Assembly: GCF_001296045.1 (NCBI RefSeq)
Contig: NZ_LJHS01000002.1
Span: 62,001-126,000, forward strand
Length of the DNA: 64,000 nt
Reading direction: 5' to 3'
DNA from: Rhizobium sp. AAP43
GTDB taxonomy: Bacteria; Pseudomonadota; Alphaproteobacteria; Rhizobiales; Rhizobiaceae
Shown here: one piece after another, positions 52,073-62,376 of the stretch
Layout: the number at the start of each line of letters is the position of its first letter
How positions within the stretch are numbered: the first letter of the stretch is position 1
The notes under the pieces: generated by a model
Told to the model about the DNA's origin: nothing
Databases searched by the model: none
The model's input: only the letters and a program-made list of their open reading frames with translations
Position numbers and translations under genes: made by a program

Positions 52073-52732
52073 ATGCGCGACCCAAATCAGAGAAGTGACC
52101 ATCCGTTGTTTGTTCGTCCGTGGATCTTCATCCGCGGCGTACCGTCCATGGACTTCCTGCCGCCCGAGGGACCGCTGGAAGTGGCTTTTGCCGGTCGCTC
52201 GAATGTCGGCAAGTCGTCATTGATCAATGCCTTGGTTGGACAGAACGGGCTCGCCCGCACGTCCAACACGCCTGGCCGCACCCAGGAACTCAACTACTTC
52301 GTACCCGACGGCTATTCCGGCCAGGGCGATGACCTGCCACCGATGGCTCTGGTCGATATGCCCGGCTACGGCTACGCGCAGGCACCGAAGGAACAGGTCG
52401 ATGCCTGGACCAAGCTGGTCTTCGATTATCTGCGGGGGCGTTCTACGCTGAAGCGTGTTTATGTTCTGATCGATAGCCGCCACGGCATCAAGAAGAATGA
52501 CGACGAGGTGCTGACGCTTCTCGACAAGGCTGCGGTGTCCTACCAGATCGTGCTGACCAAAACCGACAAGATCAAGGTTGCCGGCGTGCCGCGGCTGATT
52601 GCCGAAACGCTGGAGAAGATCAAGAAGCACCCTGCCGCCTTCCCTGAGGTCCTTTCGACCTCGTCGGAAAAAGGTGACGGCCTTGAGGACTTGCGGGCTG
52701 CCATCTCTATGGCTGTCGGCCAGTCCTCGTGA
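52073..52732 (+). CDS. engB: Ribosome biogenesis GTP-binding protein
   Basis: 219 residues (YsxC/YihA). GTPase motifs in order: G1 [15 protein letters not shown]2 [10 protein letters not shown]3 DMPGYGYA, G4 TKTDKI, G5 STSSEKG. Needed for assembly of the large ribosomal subunit. Its place near yidC is conserved in rhizobia. Confidence 0.96.
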   Translation: MRDPNQRSDHPLFVRPWIFIRGVPSMDFLPPEGPLEVAFAGRSNVGKSSLINALVGQNGLARTSNTPGRTQELNYFVPDGYSGQGDDLPPMALVDMPGYGYAQAPKEQVDAWTKLVFDYLRGRSTLKRVYVLIDSRHGIKKNDDEVLTLLDKAAVSYQIVLTKTDKIKVAGVPRLIAETLEKIKKHPAAFPEVLSTSSEKGDGLEDLRAAISMAVGQSS

Positions 52733-52750
52733 CAAACAGGCGTTTCGACT

Positions 52751-52792
52751 AAAACGCGCCCGGTGATTTCCTCACCGAGCGCGCTTTTTTTT
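52751..52792 (+). terminator. Terminator of engB
   Basis: GCGCCCGGTG / CACCGAGCGC arms with an ATTTCCT loop and a run of nine T. Confidence 0.85.
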
Positions 52793-52876
52793 TGCATCAT
52801 CGATATGCTTGATGCAGGGCCGTCCCCGTAGCTTACTGAGAACGCCCCTGCATCCGGGCTTTCAAGCCCGTTTCCA

Positions 52877-53434
52877 TTACATCTTCGGCAGGATGACCGT
52901 GTCGACGACGTGGATGACACCGTTCGACTGCTTGACGTCAGCGATGGTGACGGTCGAAACGCCGCCGTTCTCATCCGTCAGGGTGACCTTGCCGTCAGCG
53001 GCCTTTGCCTTCAGCGTGCAGCCGCCGACGGTCGGGACGTCATGCGAACCACCGTCATCGGCGATCATCTTGACGAGGGCTTCTGCCATCACGCTCTTGG
53101 CAACGACGTGGCAGGTCAGAACCTTGGTGAGCTGCGCCTTGTTCTCAGGCTTCAGCAGCGTGTCGACAGTGCCAGCCGGAAGCTTGGCGAAGGCATCATT
53201 GGTCGGCGCGAAGACGGTGAACGGGCCTGCACCCTGGAGTGTCTCAACGAGGCCTGCGGCCTGGACAGCAGCAACCAGCGTGGTGTGATCCTTCGAGTTG
53301 ACGGCATTTTCGACGATGTTCTTGGTTTCGAACATTTCGCCACCGCCGACCATCGGATTGGCGGCGAAGGCGGATACGGTGCCAGCGAGAAGGGCGGCGG
53401 TGATTGCGAGCGGGCGAAGGGCGATCTTGAACAT
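52877..53434 (-). CDS. Fasciclin-domain secreted protein
   Basis: 185 residues with a signal peptide (ITAALLAGTVSAFAANP) and one FAS1 domain: NIVENAVNSKDHTTLVAAVQAAGL, FTVFAPTNDAFAKLP, LTCHVV and the final NGVIHVVDTVILP. FAS1 proteins mediate adhesion at the cell surface. In several proteobacteria such genes sit beside an ECF sigma/anti-sigma pair, as here, suggesting regulation by that pair. Confidence 0.93.
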   Translation of the reverse strand: MFKIALRPLAITAALLAGTVSAFAANPMVGGGEMFETKNIVENAVNSKDHTTLVAAVQAAGLVETLQGAGPFTVFAPTNDAFAKLPAGTVDTLLKPENKAQLTKVLTCHVVAKSVMAEALVKMIADDGGSHDVPTVGGCTLKAKAADGKVTLTDENGGVSTVTIADVKQSNGVIHVVDTVILPKM

Positions 53435-53556
53435 TACGGTTTCCTCTGTCCTTGGTGTTCTTGAAAGCGTCCTTGCGATTTCGGCCGCCGGACGCCTGAG
53501 TGGGATCCCTCTACTGGGGACACCACTAAGGACGGACGGCTTCGAATAGAAGTTTC

Positions 53557-53587
53557 AAAGGCGACGAGATTTTTTCTCGTCGCCTTT
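53557..53587 (-). terminator. Terminator of sigma/anti-sigma operon
   Basis: AAAGGCGACGAG / CTCGTCGCCTTT arms around ATTTTTT, 35 bp after the anti-sigma stop; the minus strand continues with T residues. Confidence 0.75.
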
Positions 53588-53621
53588 TCATGTCTTTGAT
53601 AATTCTTGTGAAATTATAAAT

Positions 53622-54338
53622 TCAGGGGCGAATTGCGCCAAGTGCCAAGACCGGACCGGTGGCTTTTCCGGTCGGAGATCCGCCAAATGGCTCAAGGCTG
53701 ACAGCGAGGACCACGCCATCGATCAGGCGCGCCCGCAGGTCTTCAGGCACTGCAATCTCGCCCTGCCCGGTCTGCGGCAATACGCCAAGCGATATCGGCG
53801 ACTGCTCGCCTTCAACCAGCCAGAGCTCCAGCGATTTCTGCTCATTGCCTCCGGCCGCGACCGGGGTAACTGCCAACTGGCCGGTGCGTGAATCGTAACT
53901 TGCGAGGAGCGCAATGGCGCTATTGTCGCCCGCAAGCTCCGCGGTGAGTGGTGCAACTTCTTTCTGCGGCCGTAGCTGCGGCGCCCATTGCAGGCCCACG
54001 ACGAGGGCAAGCCCACCAATCGCAGCAAAGGAGATACCGCGCCATAGCCAGAGGGCATTCCACAGCCCGCGCGCCGCCCTCACTTCAGCAACAGCCGGAA
54101 AGAGCCGCTGCTCGATCTTCGCAAACAGCGGGTCCGGCGGTAACGTTTCGGCAAAATCGTCGTTGAACTGGGTGAGATTGTCTTCCCAACGGCGCACAAC
54201 AGCGGCGAACTGCCGGTCGTGGAGCAGACGTGCCTCGACCTCGGCTCTTTCAGGCATGCCGAGAACGCCGAGAACATATTCTCCGGCCAGGACCTCGTCC
54301 CGCGATCTGTCACCCTTGCTCTGGTCGGGCGTGCTCAT
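53622..54338 (-). CDS. Anti-sigma factor (RskA/anti-sigma-K type)
   Basis: 238 residues. The N-terminal cytosolic part has EYVLGVLGMPERAEVEARLLHDRQFAAVVRRWEDNL, typical of anti-sigma-K proteins; one membrane helix follows (ISFAAIGGLALVVGLQW), then a periplasmic RskA domain (KSLELWLVEGEQSPISLGVLP). No HxxxCxxC zinc motif. It should hold the sigma factor at the membrane. The start overlaps the sigma gene by 29 bp. Confidence 0.9.
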   Translation of the reverse strand: MSTPDQSKGDRSRDEVLAGEYVLGVLGMPERAEVEARLLHDRQFAAVVRRWEDNLTQFNDDFAETLPPDPLFAKIEQRLFPAVAEVRAARGLWNALWLWRGISFAAIGGLALVVGLQWAPQLRPQKEVAPLTAELAGDNSAIALLASYDSRTGQLAVTPVAAGGNEQKSLELWLVEGEQSPISLGVLPQTGQGEIAVPEDLRARLIDGVVLAVSLEPFGGSPTGKATGPVLALGAIRP

Positions 54339-54870
54339 CCATGCATTCTCTCAGTTTCAACAGGCTGCGTCGCAGCCATGTGCGCATCGTGTTCAGCGGA
54401 ACGGCGAACTTATCGGCCAGTTCCTGGTACGATAGCCCCTCGACATAGGCCTGTCGGACGGCCAGCGCCCGATCAGGATCCAACGCCTCCATGCATGTGT
54501 CAATGCGTGCGCCCTCAGAACGCAGCATCGCCGACTGTTCAGGGTCCGGGCCGAGATCGGCCAGATCTTCCGCTTCGTCCAGGTCCTCACCCTGCGGCCG
54601 CCTCGCCCGCAAGCGGTCGATGCAGCGGTAGCGCGTGATGGCGCATAGCCATCCATAGGCGTTAAGGCCATCACCCGTATAGCTGCCGGCCTTGTTCCAG
54701 ATCTTGACGAAAACGTCCTGCAACGCCTCTTCGGCATCGCCCCTGTCCTTCATCATACGAAGGCAGATGGCAAAAAGTTTCGGCGAAACTTTCTGATAGA
54801 TCGCCGAAAACGCCGCACGGTCGCGCAGGGCCACACGGGCCAGCAGCTCGCCGATGTCATCGCGTTCCAT
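54310..54870 (-). CDS. ECF sigma factor (SigK-like)
   Basis: 186 residues from ATG 54870 after GGGGGATAC; a longer in-frame start at 54897 is less likely. Sigma region 2 ([47 protein letters not shown]) and region 4 HTH ([39 protein letters not shown]) are complete. It directs RNA polymerase to a small regulon, probably this operon and the fasciclin gene. It is not EcfG, since no PhyR/NepR genes adjoin. Confidence 0.93.
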   Translation of the reverse strand: MERDDIGELLARVALRDRAAFSAIYQKVSPKLFAICLRMMKDRGDAEEALQDVFVKIWNKAGSYTGDGLNAYGWLCAITRYRCIDRLRARRPQGEDLDEAEDLADLGPDPEQSAMLRSEGARIDTCMEALDPDRALAVRQAYVEGLSYQELADKFAVPLNTMRTWLRRSLLKLRECMDEHARPEQG

Positions 54871-55029
54871 GTATCCCCCGTCTCCAGCCCGATGCAATGT
54901 AGCGCAATATTGTCGTTCGACAATGCGACAGCACGAAGATGCATGTCATCCCGCGCTTATATTGCAGGACGATTATTCCATCGCGGCAACAGTTGCGCTA
55001 AAAGGCCGCCATTCAATGCGAGGTTTCCC

Positions 55030-55917
55030 ATGTCAGCGTCCGAAAGCGAAATCCAGGCCCGCCTTCTTGTTCAGGCCCTGCCCTTCATGCAGCGTTACGA
55101 GAACAAGACCATTGTGGTCAAATATGGCGGCCACGCCATGGGCAATCCCGAACTCGGCAAGGCCTTTGCCGCCGATATCGCGCTCCTGAAGCAATCCGGC
55201 GTCAACCCGATCGTCGTGCATGGCGGCGGGCCGCAGATTGGCGCCATGCTCGCCAAGATGGGAATCGAATCGCGCTTTGAGAACGGCCTTCGCGTCACCG
55301 ACCAGAAGACGGTCGAAATCGTCGAAATGGTTCTGGCAGGCTCGATCAACAAGGAGATCGTCGCGCTCATCAACCAGACCGGCGAATGGGCGATCGGGCT
55401 CTGCGGCAAGGACGGCAACATGGTCTTTGCCGAAAAGGCGCAGAAGAAGGTTCGCGATCCCGACAGCAATATCGAGCGCGTGCTCGATCTCGGCTTTGTC
55501 GGCGAGGTGGTCGAGGTCGACCGCACCCTGCTCGACCTGCTCGCCCGCTCCGAGATGATTCCGGTCATCGCCCCGGTCGCGCCCGGCCGCGATGGCGCGA
55601 CCTACAATATCAATGCCGATACCTTTGCCGGTGCCATCGCCGGCGCGCTCAATGCCTCGCGCCTGCTCTTCCTCACCGACGTTCCCGGCGTGCTCGACAA
55701 AAACGGCAAGCTGATCAAGGAACTCTCGGTCGCCGAAGCCCATGCGCTGATTGCCGACGGCACGATTTCCGGCGGCATGATCCCGAAGGTCGAGACCTGT
55801 ATCGAGGCTATCAAGGCCGGCGTGCAGGGCGTCGTCATCCTGAACGGCAAGACTGCCCATTCCGTGTTGCTCGAACTCTTCACCGAAACCGGCGCGGGCA
55901 CACTGCTCGTTCCCTGA
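55030..55917 (+). CDS. argB: Acetylglutamate kinase
   Basis: 295 residues from ATG 55030 (GAGG before it); earlier in-frame ATGs lie in the sigma promoter region. It phosphorylates N-acetylglutamate, the second step of arginine synthesis. Motifs: [53 protein letters not shown], and [20 protein letters not shown]-terminal length suits the arginine-sensitive hexameric type. Confidence 0.96.
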   Translation: MSASESEIQARLLVQALPFMQRYENKTIVVKYGGHAMGNPELGKAFAADIALLKQSGVNPIVVHGGGPQIGAMLAKMGIESRFENGLRVTDQKTVEIVEMVLAGSINKEIVALINQTGEWAIGLCGKDGNMVFAEKAQKKVRDPDSNIERVLDLGFVGEVVEVDRTLLDLLARSEMIPVIAPVAPGRDGATYNINADTFAGAIAGALNASRLLFLTDVPGVLDKNGKLIKELSVAEAHALIADGTISGGMIPKVETCIEAIKAGVQGVVILNGKTAHSVLLELFTETGAGTLLVP

Positions 55918-55944
55918 GCGAATGATGGCTTGAACCTCTGTCGA

Positions 55945-57468
55945 TCACTCGATCGGCAGAGGTTGCTCCAGTCTCTTACTGGCAGGCGTCGTCGTTTGCA
56001 TCGACAACACAGCCACGAGCACGATGGCATAAGCTACGAAATTGTAGATCAGCCCGAGCGCCAAGCCCTCGGCATAGACCGCCTTTCCGGTTAGACCCTC
56101 GGCGGCATTGCGAACGAGGTCCGAGAAGAAAATCTCGCTGACAATCGCAATGCCCAGCACGCTACCCATCTGCTGGATCGCCTGCAAGGCCCCGGATCCG
56201 GCACCGGCATCTTGCGGCGGCACGCCCGCCAGAACCAGTTGAAACATCGGTGCGATTGCGATGCCCATGCCAAGGCCGCTCAGCAGGAACCAGGGCAAGA
56301 GCGCCATACGATCAATGGTCTCGCCGACCGTCTGGATCTCGGCGCGCAACAATCCCATGCCGACGATGACCATCACCACGCCCACGATGACCCGAATGCG
56401 TGGCGTTACATTGCCGAGACGACCGGAAATCAGGGATGCTACAAAGATCCCGACCGAAAAGGGAACAGTGGTCACGCCGGATTGCAGTGGCGTGAGGCCA
56501 TAGCCCTGCTGGAGGAACATCGCGAAGATCAGAAAAAAGCCGGGCAAGGTGGAGAAAAAGGTCGCCGTCATCAGCGAGCCGATGACGTAGTTGCGGTTTT
56601 TCATCAGCGGCACCGGCAGCAGTTCGGGACCACCCATCCGGTGTTGACGCCGTTCCCAGAGCGCGAAAGCCAGACCGACAGGCAGGGCAATCGCAAGCAT
56701 GACGAAACACCAAAGCGGCCAGCCGAAGCTCCGGCCTTCGATCAGTGGGAAAATCACGCAGAAGATCGTTGCTGCGGCTAGCACGATGCCGCCGAAATCG
56801 TTCTTGATGCCCGGCTTTGGCGGCAGCGACGGGATGAGCTGCCATCCGAGTAGGATAGTCACGATACCGACCGGAATATTGATCAAAAAGATCGGCCGCC
56901 AACCGAGGCCCAGGACATCAAGGCTGATCAGCCAGCCGCCGAGAATGGGGCCTGAGACCGAAGCGAGGCCGGCGCTGAGACCAAAGAGCGAAAAGGCCGC
57001 CGCCCGCTCCTTCGGCGGAAACATCATCTGGGCGATCGCCAGCACCTGCGGCGTCATGACGGCTGCCCCGGCCCCCTGGAGGAGGCGTGCAGCCACGAGC
57101 GAGCCGATTCCGGGCGCCATGCCGCATAGCAGGGACGCAAAGGTGAAGGCCGCTACGCCAGCAATGAAGACCTGCTTCTTGCCCCTGACATCCCCCAGCC
57201 TGCCGAATGGGAGAAGCCCCAAGGCAAAGACCAGCACATAACCTGCAACGACCCATTCTATCTGGCTTGAGGTCGCGCCCAGTTCCGACTGCAGGCTGGG
57301 CAAAGCGACATTGACGATGGTTACGTCCAGCAGGTTCATGAAGTTTGCCAGCATCATCACCGCCAGCGCTGTCCACCGTTTCGGATAGGGATGCTGTGCT
57401 GCGGCGGCCTCGGCGCTTATGGGTTTTGCGCGGGCAAGAGGGGCGGCGGCGGGTTGATCGGTCTGCAT
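55945..57468 (-). CDS. MFS drug efflux transporter (DHA2, EmrB/QacA type)
   Basis: 507 residues with about 14 hydrophobic helices, the DHA2 number. N-terminal motif NLLDVTIVNVALPSLQ and motif A (GRLGDVRGKKQ) are clear; motif C-like GPILGGWLI is present. Exports drugs or other small molecules by proton antiport; substrate not predictable. No HlyD-type partner gene next to it. Confidence 0.92.
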   Translation of the reverse strand: MQTDQPAAAPLARAKPISAEAAAAQHPYPKRWTALAVMMLANFMNLLDVTIVNVALPSLQSELGATSSQIEWVVAGYVLVFALGLLPFGRLGDVRGKKQVFIAGVAAFTFASLLCGMAPGIGSLVAARLLQGAGAAVMTPQVLAIAQMMFPPKERAAAFSLFGLSAGLASVSGPILGGWLISLDVLGLGWRPIFLINIPVGIVTILLGWQLIPSLPPKPGIKNDFGGIVLAAATIFCVIFPLIEGRSFGWPLWCFVMLAIALPVGLAFALWERRQHRMGGPELLPVPLMKNRNYVIGSLMTATFFSTLPGFFLIFAMFLQQGYGLTPLQSGVTTVPFSVGIFVASLISGRLGNVTPRIRVIVGVVMVIVGMGLLRAEIQTVGETIDRMALLPWFLLSGLGMGIAIAPMFQLVLAGVPPQDAGAGSGALQAIQQMGSVLGIAIVSEIFFSDLVRNAAEGLTGKAVYAEGLALGLIYNFVAYAIVLVAVLSMQTTTPASKRLEQPLPIE

Positions 57469-57565
57469 TGCTCTCTCCCCGGCCGACAGGCGCGTTTACT
57501 GCCTCCGGTGTATCGTGAGCTCCCAGCCTCTGCAACCGCCCGTTCCCGACCCGACAGCGCGGGTA

Positions 57566-58480
57566 TCAAACCAGAACCAGCAACAACACTCCGAGGACGA
57601 TCAACAGACAGCCCGCGATCTCCAGGCGATTGATTTTCTCCTTGAAGATGAAGAGTGCCGAGGCGAAGGTGAAGAGCATTTCCACCTGGGCCAGTGCCTT
57701 GACCACAGCCACCTGCTGCAGCGTCATCGCGATAAACCAGCCGAAGGATGCTGTGGCCCCAACGAAGCCGACCAAGCCGCTTATCTTCCATGCCGCCCGG
57801 ATGCGGGTAATCTCCTCACGCTCACGCCAGAGCATCCATGCCAGCATAACAACCGTCTGCACGACAATGACCACGCAGAGCGTATAGCCGGCCTGTACGA
57901 TGGCATCCGGCTTCGGCAGACTTGGCGCAAGCGAAAGGGAGGCTGCGCGGTATGCAATTCCAGACAAGCCGAAGAAGAAGCCGGAGGCAAGGCCAATCAG
58001 CGCCGTGGGGTTGCCGACCGATGTGATGAGCGCAACTGGCCTGAGTGCCGTACGGGCAACCGAAATGGCCATGACGCCAAGAATTGACACGAAGATCGCC
58101 GCCAGCGTGCCCGTGGTGATCGTCTCGCCGAACAACAGAAGAGCGATGAGCGCCGCCTGGGCCGGCTCTGTGCGCGAATAGGCCGTACCGACGGCAAAAT
58201 TGCGAAAGGAGAAGAGGTGGACGAGGAGAAACGTGGCGGCTATCTGAGCCAGCGCGCCAACAACAGCCCAGCCAGCAAAAATCGAGCCGGGCACCGGCAT
58301 CGGTCGGTCAAGGCCGAAATGAAGTATGCCGAGATAGAGGAAGGCAAAGGGCATGCCGAAGCCGAAGCGAACGAAAGTCGCGCCGGTGGTGCCCATATGG
58401 CCTTTCAGATGTTTCTGCAGTACGGAGCGCATATTCTGAAGGAAAGCGCTGCCGATCGTTATGATGGCCCAAAGTTCCAT
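57566..58480 (-). CDS. EamA/DMT-family transporter
   Basis: 304 residues, ten hydrophobic helices, two EamA repeats (for example AALIALLLFGETITTGTLAAIFVSILGVMAIS and KALAQVEMLFTFASALFIFKEKINRLEIAGCLLIVLGVLLLVLV). Unlike the gene at 51106, it begins with WAIITIGSAFLQNMRSVLQKHL. Substrate unknown. Confidence 0.87.
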   Translation of the reverse strand: MELWAIITIGSAFLQNMRSVLQKHLKGHMGTTGATFVRFGFGMPFAFLYLGILHFGLDRPMPVPGSIFAGWAVVGALAQIAATFLLVHLFSFRNFAVGTAYSRTEPAQAALIALLLFGETITTGTLAAIFVSILGVMAISVARTALRPVALITSVGNPTALIGLASGFFFGLSGIAYRAASLSLAPSLPKPDAIVQAGYTLCVVIVVQTVVMLAWMLWREREEITRIRAAWKISGLVGFVGATASFGWFIAMTLQQVAVVKALAQVEMLFTFASALFIFKEKINRLEIAGCLLIVLGVLLLVLV

Positions 58481-58792
58481 GGGTGGTAATCCGGAATATG
58501 CTGCCGCAATCTCCAGTGAGGGCGGCTTGCGAGACAGGAAGAGTGACGCAGTTCTATGACGGCCGGATCAGCCTTCATGCACCATCGTCGAGAAGACCGG
58601 ATGGAAGCGCGACGGCAGGCGCTTGCGGTCCTGAAGGACCACGAACACTTCAAAACTGCATGTCGGCATTTTCTTTCCCATTCCCATCGAATAGCACTTC
58701 CCGGAACGCCGACAAATCCTATTTTGCTCGGGCGCCCAATGCCATCCCGTCCATAGCCGATGCATTTCCATGCTGCCGGCCTCTGTCATAAG
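58481..58792. other. Divergent intergenic region, no gene seen
   Basis: 312 bp between the transporter and the nucleotidase starts. Short frames cross it but none has a ribosome site or recognisable product; promoters of both genes are expected here. Confidence 0.4.
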
Positions 58793-59518
58793 ATGATCAT
58801 GACCCTACCTCAGAAGCTCCCAGCGCCTGCCGATTTCGCCCATGTTCAAGATTGGGTCTTCGATCTCGACAACACGCTCTATCCGCATCACATCAACCTT
58901 TTCGCGCAAATCGATCGCAACATGACGGGATTCGTGGCCGAACTCCTGCAAATGGCGCCGGACGAGGCGCGGGCATTGCAGAAACGCTATTACCACGAAC
59001 ACGGCACGACGCTGGCAGGCCTGATGCTGCATCATAAGGTCGATCCCAACGCCTTTCTGGAGCGGGCGCATGCGATCGACTATTCGCTGCTGAAGCCGGA
59101 TGAAGGGTTGGGCGCTGCGATCAAGCGACTGCCGGGGCGTAAATTCATCTTCACAAACGGTACGGTCGCTCATGCCGAAGCAGCAGCGCGCGCGCTCGGC
59201 ATCCTCGACCATTTCGATGACATCTTCGACATTGTCGCGGCCGACTACGTTCCAAAGCCAGCAGGCGCGACCTATGACAAGTTCGCCGCGCTCAATCGCG
59301 TCAATACGAAGAACGCCGCAATGTTCGAAGACCTGCCACGGAATCTGATGGTACCCAAGGCACTGGGGATGAAAACCGTTCTCCTGGTCCCCCGCAACCT
59401 AGGGACAGCAATCCTCGAAACCTGGGAACGGGTCGAGCATATCGACGAAGGCAGTGTCGATTTTGTTACCGACGATCTGACCGGTTTTCTCGGTCACATC
59501 CTGGAAGACGCTGCATAG
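58793..59518 (+). CDS. HAD-type pyrimidine 5'-nucleotidase
   Basis: 241 residues from ATG 58793 (ATG 58799 is an equal alternative). HAD motif I VFDLDNTLYPHHINLF, motif II FTNGT, motif III Lys in YVPKPAG, motif IV FEDLPRNL. The DNTLY start is typical of the SDT1/PHM8-like pyrimidine 5'-nucleotidases that release nucleosides from UMP and CMP. Confidence 0.88.
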   Translation: MIMTLPQKLPAPADFAHVQDWVFDLDNTLYPHHINLFAQIDRNMTGFVAELLQMAPDEARALQKRYYHEHGTTLAGLMLHHKVDPNAFLERAHAIDYSLLKPDEGLGAAIKRLPGRKFIFTNGTVAHAEAAARALGILDHFDDIFDIVAADYVPKPAGATYDKFAALNRVNTKNAAMFEDLPRNLMVPKALGMKTVLLVPRNLGTAILETWERVEHIDEGSVDFVTDDLTGFLGHILEDAA

Positions 59519-59629
59519 GTCTGGCCAAGCTTACCAAAGTTTCATCCAGCTTACCGATCGTTAAGTAGGTTGATTGCGAGCGCCGGGTTAGTTTCGGGAC
59601 ATCGAAACAGGTCACCGAAAGGATCCCAG

Positions 59630-60310
59630 ATGAACGGCAAGACCCTTACCCTTACGGCCGTGGCGGCCTCTCTCCTGCTTGGCACGGCGGCTTCTGGCGC
59701 CTACGCCCAGGGACATGGCGACCGTCGTGGTCCCGGTCGCGGCGGCCCGGAAGTGCGCTTCGTGCAGATGTTGCAGATGGCCGACACGAACAAGGACGGC
59801 AAGATCGCCAAGGACGAAGCCAAGACGGCAGGCGAGGCGCTCTTTGTCTCGATCGACGCTGACAAGGATGGTACGCTGACACCAGGCGAAATGCGCCAGC
59901 ATCACGAAAAAATGCGGGCCGAAATGCAGGCCGCTCGGGCAGCTGCGAAGGCGAATGCTCCGGACGATGAAACAGCCGTCGGCCCTGGCGAGGACGGCCC
60001 TGGTCCTGGCGACATGGCAGAAGGCCCAGGCGGCGGCCGCCATGATGGAAAGCATCATGAGGGCAAACGTCACGGCTGGCACGGAGAGCGTGCAGACCGG
60101 GGTGAGCGCGGCGAAGGTCGCGATCGTGGCCTTGGCGGCATGGGTGGTCCTGGCCGGATGATCCGCGTTGCTGACACAAACGAAAACGGCCAGATCAGCA
60201 AGGCGGAAGCAACCGCCATGGCGGACAAGATGTTCGACCGTATGGACACAAACAAGGACGGGTCTATCAGCGCCGACGACATGCCGAAGCGGCCGATGAT
60301 GTTCCGCTAA
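59630..60310 (+). CDS. Secreted EF-hand calcium-binding protein
   Basis: 226 residues from ATG 59630 after AAAGGA; signal peptide LTLTAVAASLLLGTAASGAYAQ. Four EF-hand loops: DTNKDGKIAKDE and DADKDGTLTPGE in the first half, DTNENGQISKAE and DTNKDGSISADD in the second. A Gly/His/Arg-rich linker (HDGKHHEGKRHGWHGE) separates the pairs. Probably a periplasmic calcium-binding or calcium-sensing protein. Confidence 0.9.
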   Translation: MNGKTLTLTAVAASLLLGTAASGAYAQGHGDRRGPGRGGPEVRFVQMLQMADTNKDGKIAKDEAKTAGEALFVSIDADKDGTLTPGEMRQHHEKMRAEMQAARAAAKANAPDDETAVGPGEDGPGPGDMAEGPGGGRHDGKHHEGKRHGWHGERADRGERGEGRDRGLGGMGGPGRMIRVADTNENGQISKAEATAMADKMFDRMDTNKDGSISADDMPKRPMMFR

Positions 60311-60343
60311 GGGCGGGCTTCACCCATTCCTGATGAAGCAGTG

Positions 60344-60367
60344 CGGCCCCTTATGGGGCCGTTTCTT
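60344..60367 (+). terminator. Terminator after EF-hand gene
   Basis: CGGCCCC / GGGGCCG with a TTAT loop and TTTCTT after. It overlaps the last codons of the convergent LOG gene (stop at 60351). Confidence 0.7.
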
Positions 60368-61229
60368 CGTTGAGATCATAGAAATCGGCAATGATCTGCC
60401 AGGCTTCTTCCGCCGTCTCGGCGAAGTGCAGGAGATCGAGATCCTCCGGCGCAATGGTGCCGAAGGCGGCCAGCGCCTCGAAATTGATGATGTCGTGCCA
60501 GAAGGCCTTGGAAAACAGGATCAACGGGATCGGCGCCATACGCTTGGTCTGGATCAACGTGACCGCCTCGAAGAATTCGTCGAGTGTTCCGAAGCCACCG
60601 GGGAAGATGGTGATCGCCTTGGCGCGCATCAGGAAATGCATCTTCCGGATGGCGAAGTAGTGAAAATTAAAGCTCAGCTCCGGCGTGACATAGGGGTTCG
60701 GTGCCTGCTCATGCGGCAGCACGATGTTGAGACCGACTGACGGCGCACCAACATCGGCGGCACCGCGATTGCCGGCCTCCATAACCCCCGGCCCGCCACC
60801 GGTGACGACGACATATTCGTGATAGTCGCTGCGCAGAGATTGCTTCGAGCATTGCTGGGCGAACTTGCGCGCTTCCTCGTAGTAGATCGAGGCGTTCTCC
60901 AGGTTCTTCTTCTGAATGTCGTTCTTGGCCGCCCAGGCTGCCTGACCGGGGGCTGGAATGCGGGCGCCGCCGAACATCACCACGGTGGACTTGATGTTGC
61001 GCTCGGTGAGGATCATCTCCGTCTTCAAGAGTTCGAGCTGCAGGCGCACCGGCCTCAGCTCTTCCCGGCAGAGGAATTCATCGTCGGCATAGGCAAGGCG
61101 ATAGGAGGGCGAAGCCGATTGCGGGGTCTTCGGGATGACCTCTGCCGTCTGCCGATCGGTGGAACTGTCCTTCAGCGGATCCCAGGAGCCATCCTTGCGC
61201 CGGTGCTTGCCGTTCTTCAATTTCGCCAT
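60351..61229 (-). CDS. LOG-family protein (cytokinin-activating/Rossmann type)
   Basis: 292 residues from ATG 61229, which follows AAAGGAAGAGGC. Motifs: VTGGGPGVMEAGNRGA and the catalytic PGGFGTLDEFFEAVTLIQT. Family members hydrolyse cytokinin riboside monophosphates or other nucleotides (PpnN/YgdH type). This is the longer bacterial form with an N-terminal extension rich in Lys and Arg. Confidence 0.9.
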   Translation of the reverse strand: MAKLKNGKHRRKDGSWDPLKDSSTDRQTAEVIPKTPQSASPSYRLAYADDEFLCREELRPVRLQLELLKTEMILTERNIKSTVVMFGGARIPAPGQAAWAAKNDIQKKNLENASIYYEEARKFAQQCSKQSLRSDYHEYVVVTGGGPGVMEAGNRGAADVGAPSVGLNIVLPHEQAPNPYVTPELSFNFHYFAIRKMHFLMRAKAITIFPGGFGTLDEFFEAVTLIQTKRMAPIPLILFSKAFWHDIINFEALAAFGTIAPEDLDLLHFAETAEEAWQIIADFYDLNEETAP

Positions 61230-61365
61230 GCCTCTTCCTTTCGTACGCACAGGTCCGCACAGCTGTTTTCAGACAGCTTCTAATGCGCTAGAGCTTTGCG
61301 CGAATTTTCGATCAGATGCTGATCGCTTCATCCCCAAGGTAGACAACGAAGTTTAAGGAATTCAG

Positions 61366-62226
61366 ATGAGCGCCTCCGATCTCTCCCAGCTCGAACACGT
61401 CATCGAGGCGGCCTTCGAGAACCGCGACACGGTCTCGACGGCAACCAAGGGCGAAATTCGCGATGCCGTCGAAGAATCCCTCAGCCTGCTCGACAGCGGC
61501 AAAGCCCGCGTTGCCACCCGGGGTGAAGACGGCACCTGGACCGTGCATCAGTGGCTGAAGAAGGCCGTGCTTTTGTCGTTCCGCCTCAACGACATGGAAG
61601 TGGTCAAGGGCGGCCCCGGTGCTTCCACCTGGTGGGACAAGGTACCGTCGAAATTCGAAGGCTGGGGCGAAAGCGAGTTTCGCTCTGCCGGCTTCCGCGC
61701 CGTGCCGAACGCTGTCGTTCGCCGCTCGGCTTATGTTTCCAAGGGCGTGGTTCTGATGCCGTCCTTCGTCAATCTTGGTGCCTATGTCGGTGAAAACACC
61801 ATGGTGGACACCTGGGCAACCGTCGGCTCCTGCGCCCAGATCGGTGCGAACGTGCATCTGTCCGGCGGCGTCGGCATCGGTGGCGTGCTGGAACCGCTGC
61901 AGGCTGGCCCAACCATCATCGAGGACAACTGCTTCATCGGCGCGCGTTCGGAAGTCGTTGAAGGCTGCATCATCCGCGAAGGCTCGGTGCTGGGCATGGG
62001 CGTTTACATCGGCAAGTCGACCAAGATCGTCGACCGCGCCACCGGCGATGTGATGTATGGCGAAGTGCCGCCCTACTCCGTCGTCGTTGCCGGTTCGATG
62101 CCCTCGGCCAATACCATCATGGCAAATGGCCTGCCCGCGCCGCATCTCTACTGCGCCGTCATCGTCAAGCGGGTCGACGAGAAGACCCGTTCGAAGACAG
62201 GCATCAACGAACTGCTGCGCGACTAA
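61366..62226 (+). CDS. dapD: Tetrahydrodipicolinate N-succinyltransferase
   Basis: 286 residues. It succinylates tetrahydrodipicolinate in lysine and diaminopimelate synthesis. Left-handed beta-helix region with hexapeptide repeats ([33 protein letters not shown]), then [31 protein letters not shown]. Followed after 150 bp by dapE, next but one in the same pathway. Confidence 0.97.
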   Translation: MSASDLSQLEHVIEAAFENRDTVSTATKGEIRDAVEESLSLLDSGKARVATRGEDGTWTVHQWLKKAVLLSFRLNDMEVVKGGPGASTWWDKVPSKFEGWGESEFRSAGFRAVPNAVVRRSAYVSKGVVLMPSFVNLGAYVGENTMVDTWATVGSCAQIGANVHLSGGVGIGGVLEPLQAGPTIIEDNCFIGARSEVVEGCIIREGSVLGMGVYIGKSTKIVDRATGDVMYGEVPPYSVVVAGSMPSANTIMANGLPAPHLYCAVIVKRVDEKTRSKTGINELLRD

Positions 62227-62376
62227 GCGCCCCTGCCGCGGCAATGCCCTTGCCGCGGCGCCCCTCTGCCCCCTCGGCAGATGACAGTATCTGAGGGATC
62301 GACTACTTCTCGCTCGTATCATTCCGTGCCGCACAGCCGTATGAACCGGTGGCAGGCCAATCCCGTAAAGCTCGAC

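Noticed and set aside
62226..62280. GC-rich hairpin after dapD as terminator
   Set aside because: TGCCGCGGCA copies can pair, but there is no T-tract and dapE follows closely, so readthrough is likely.
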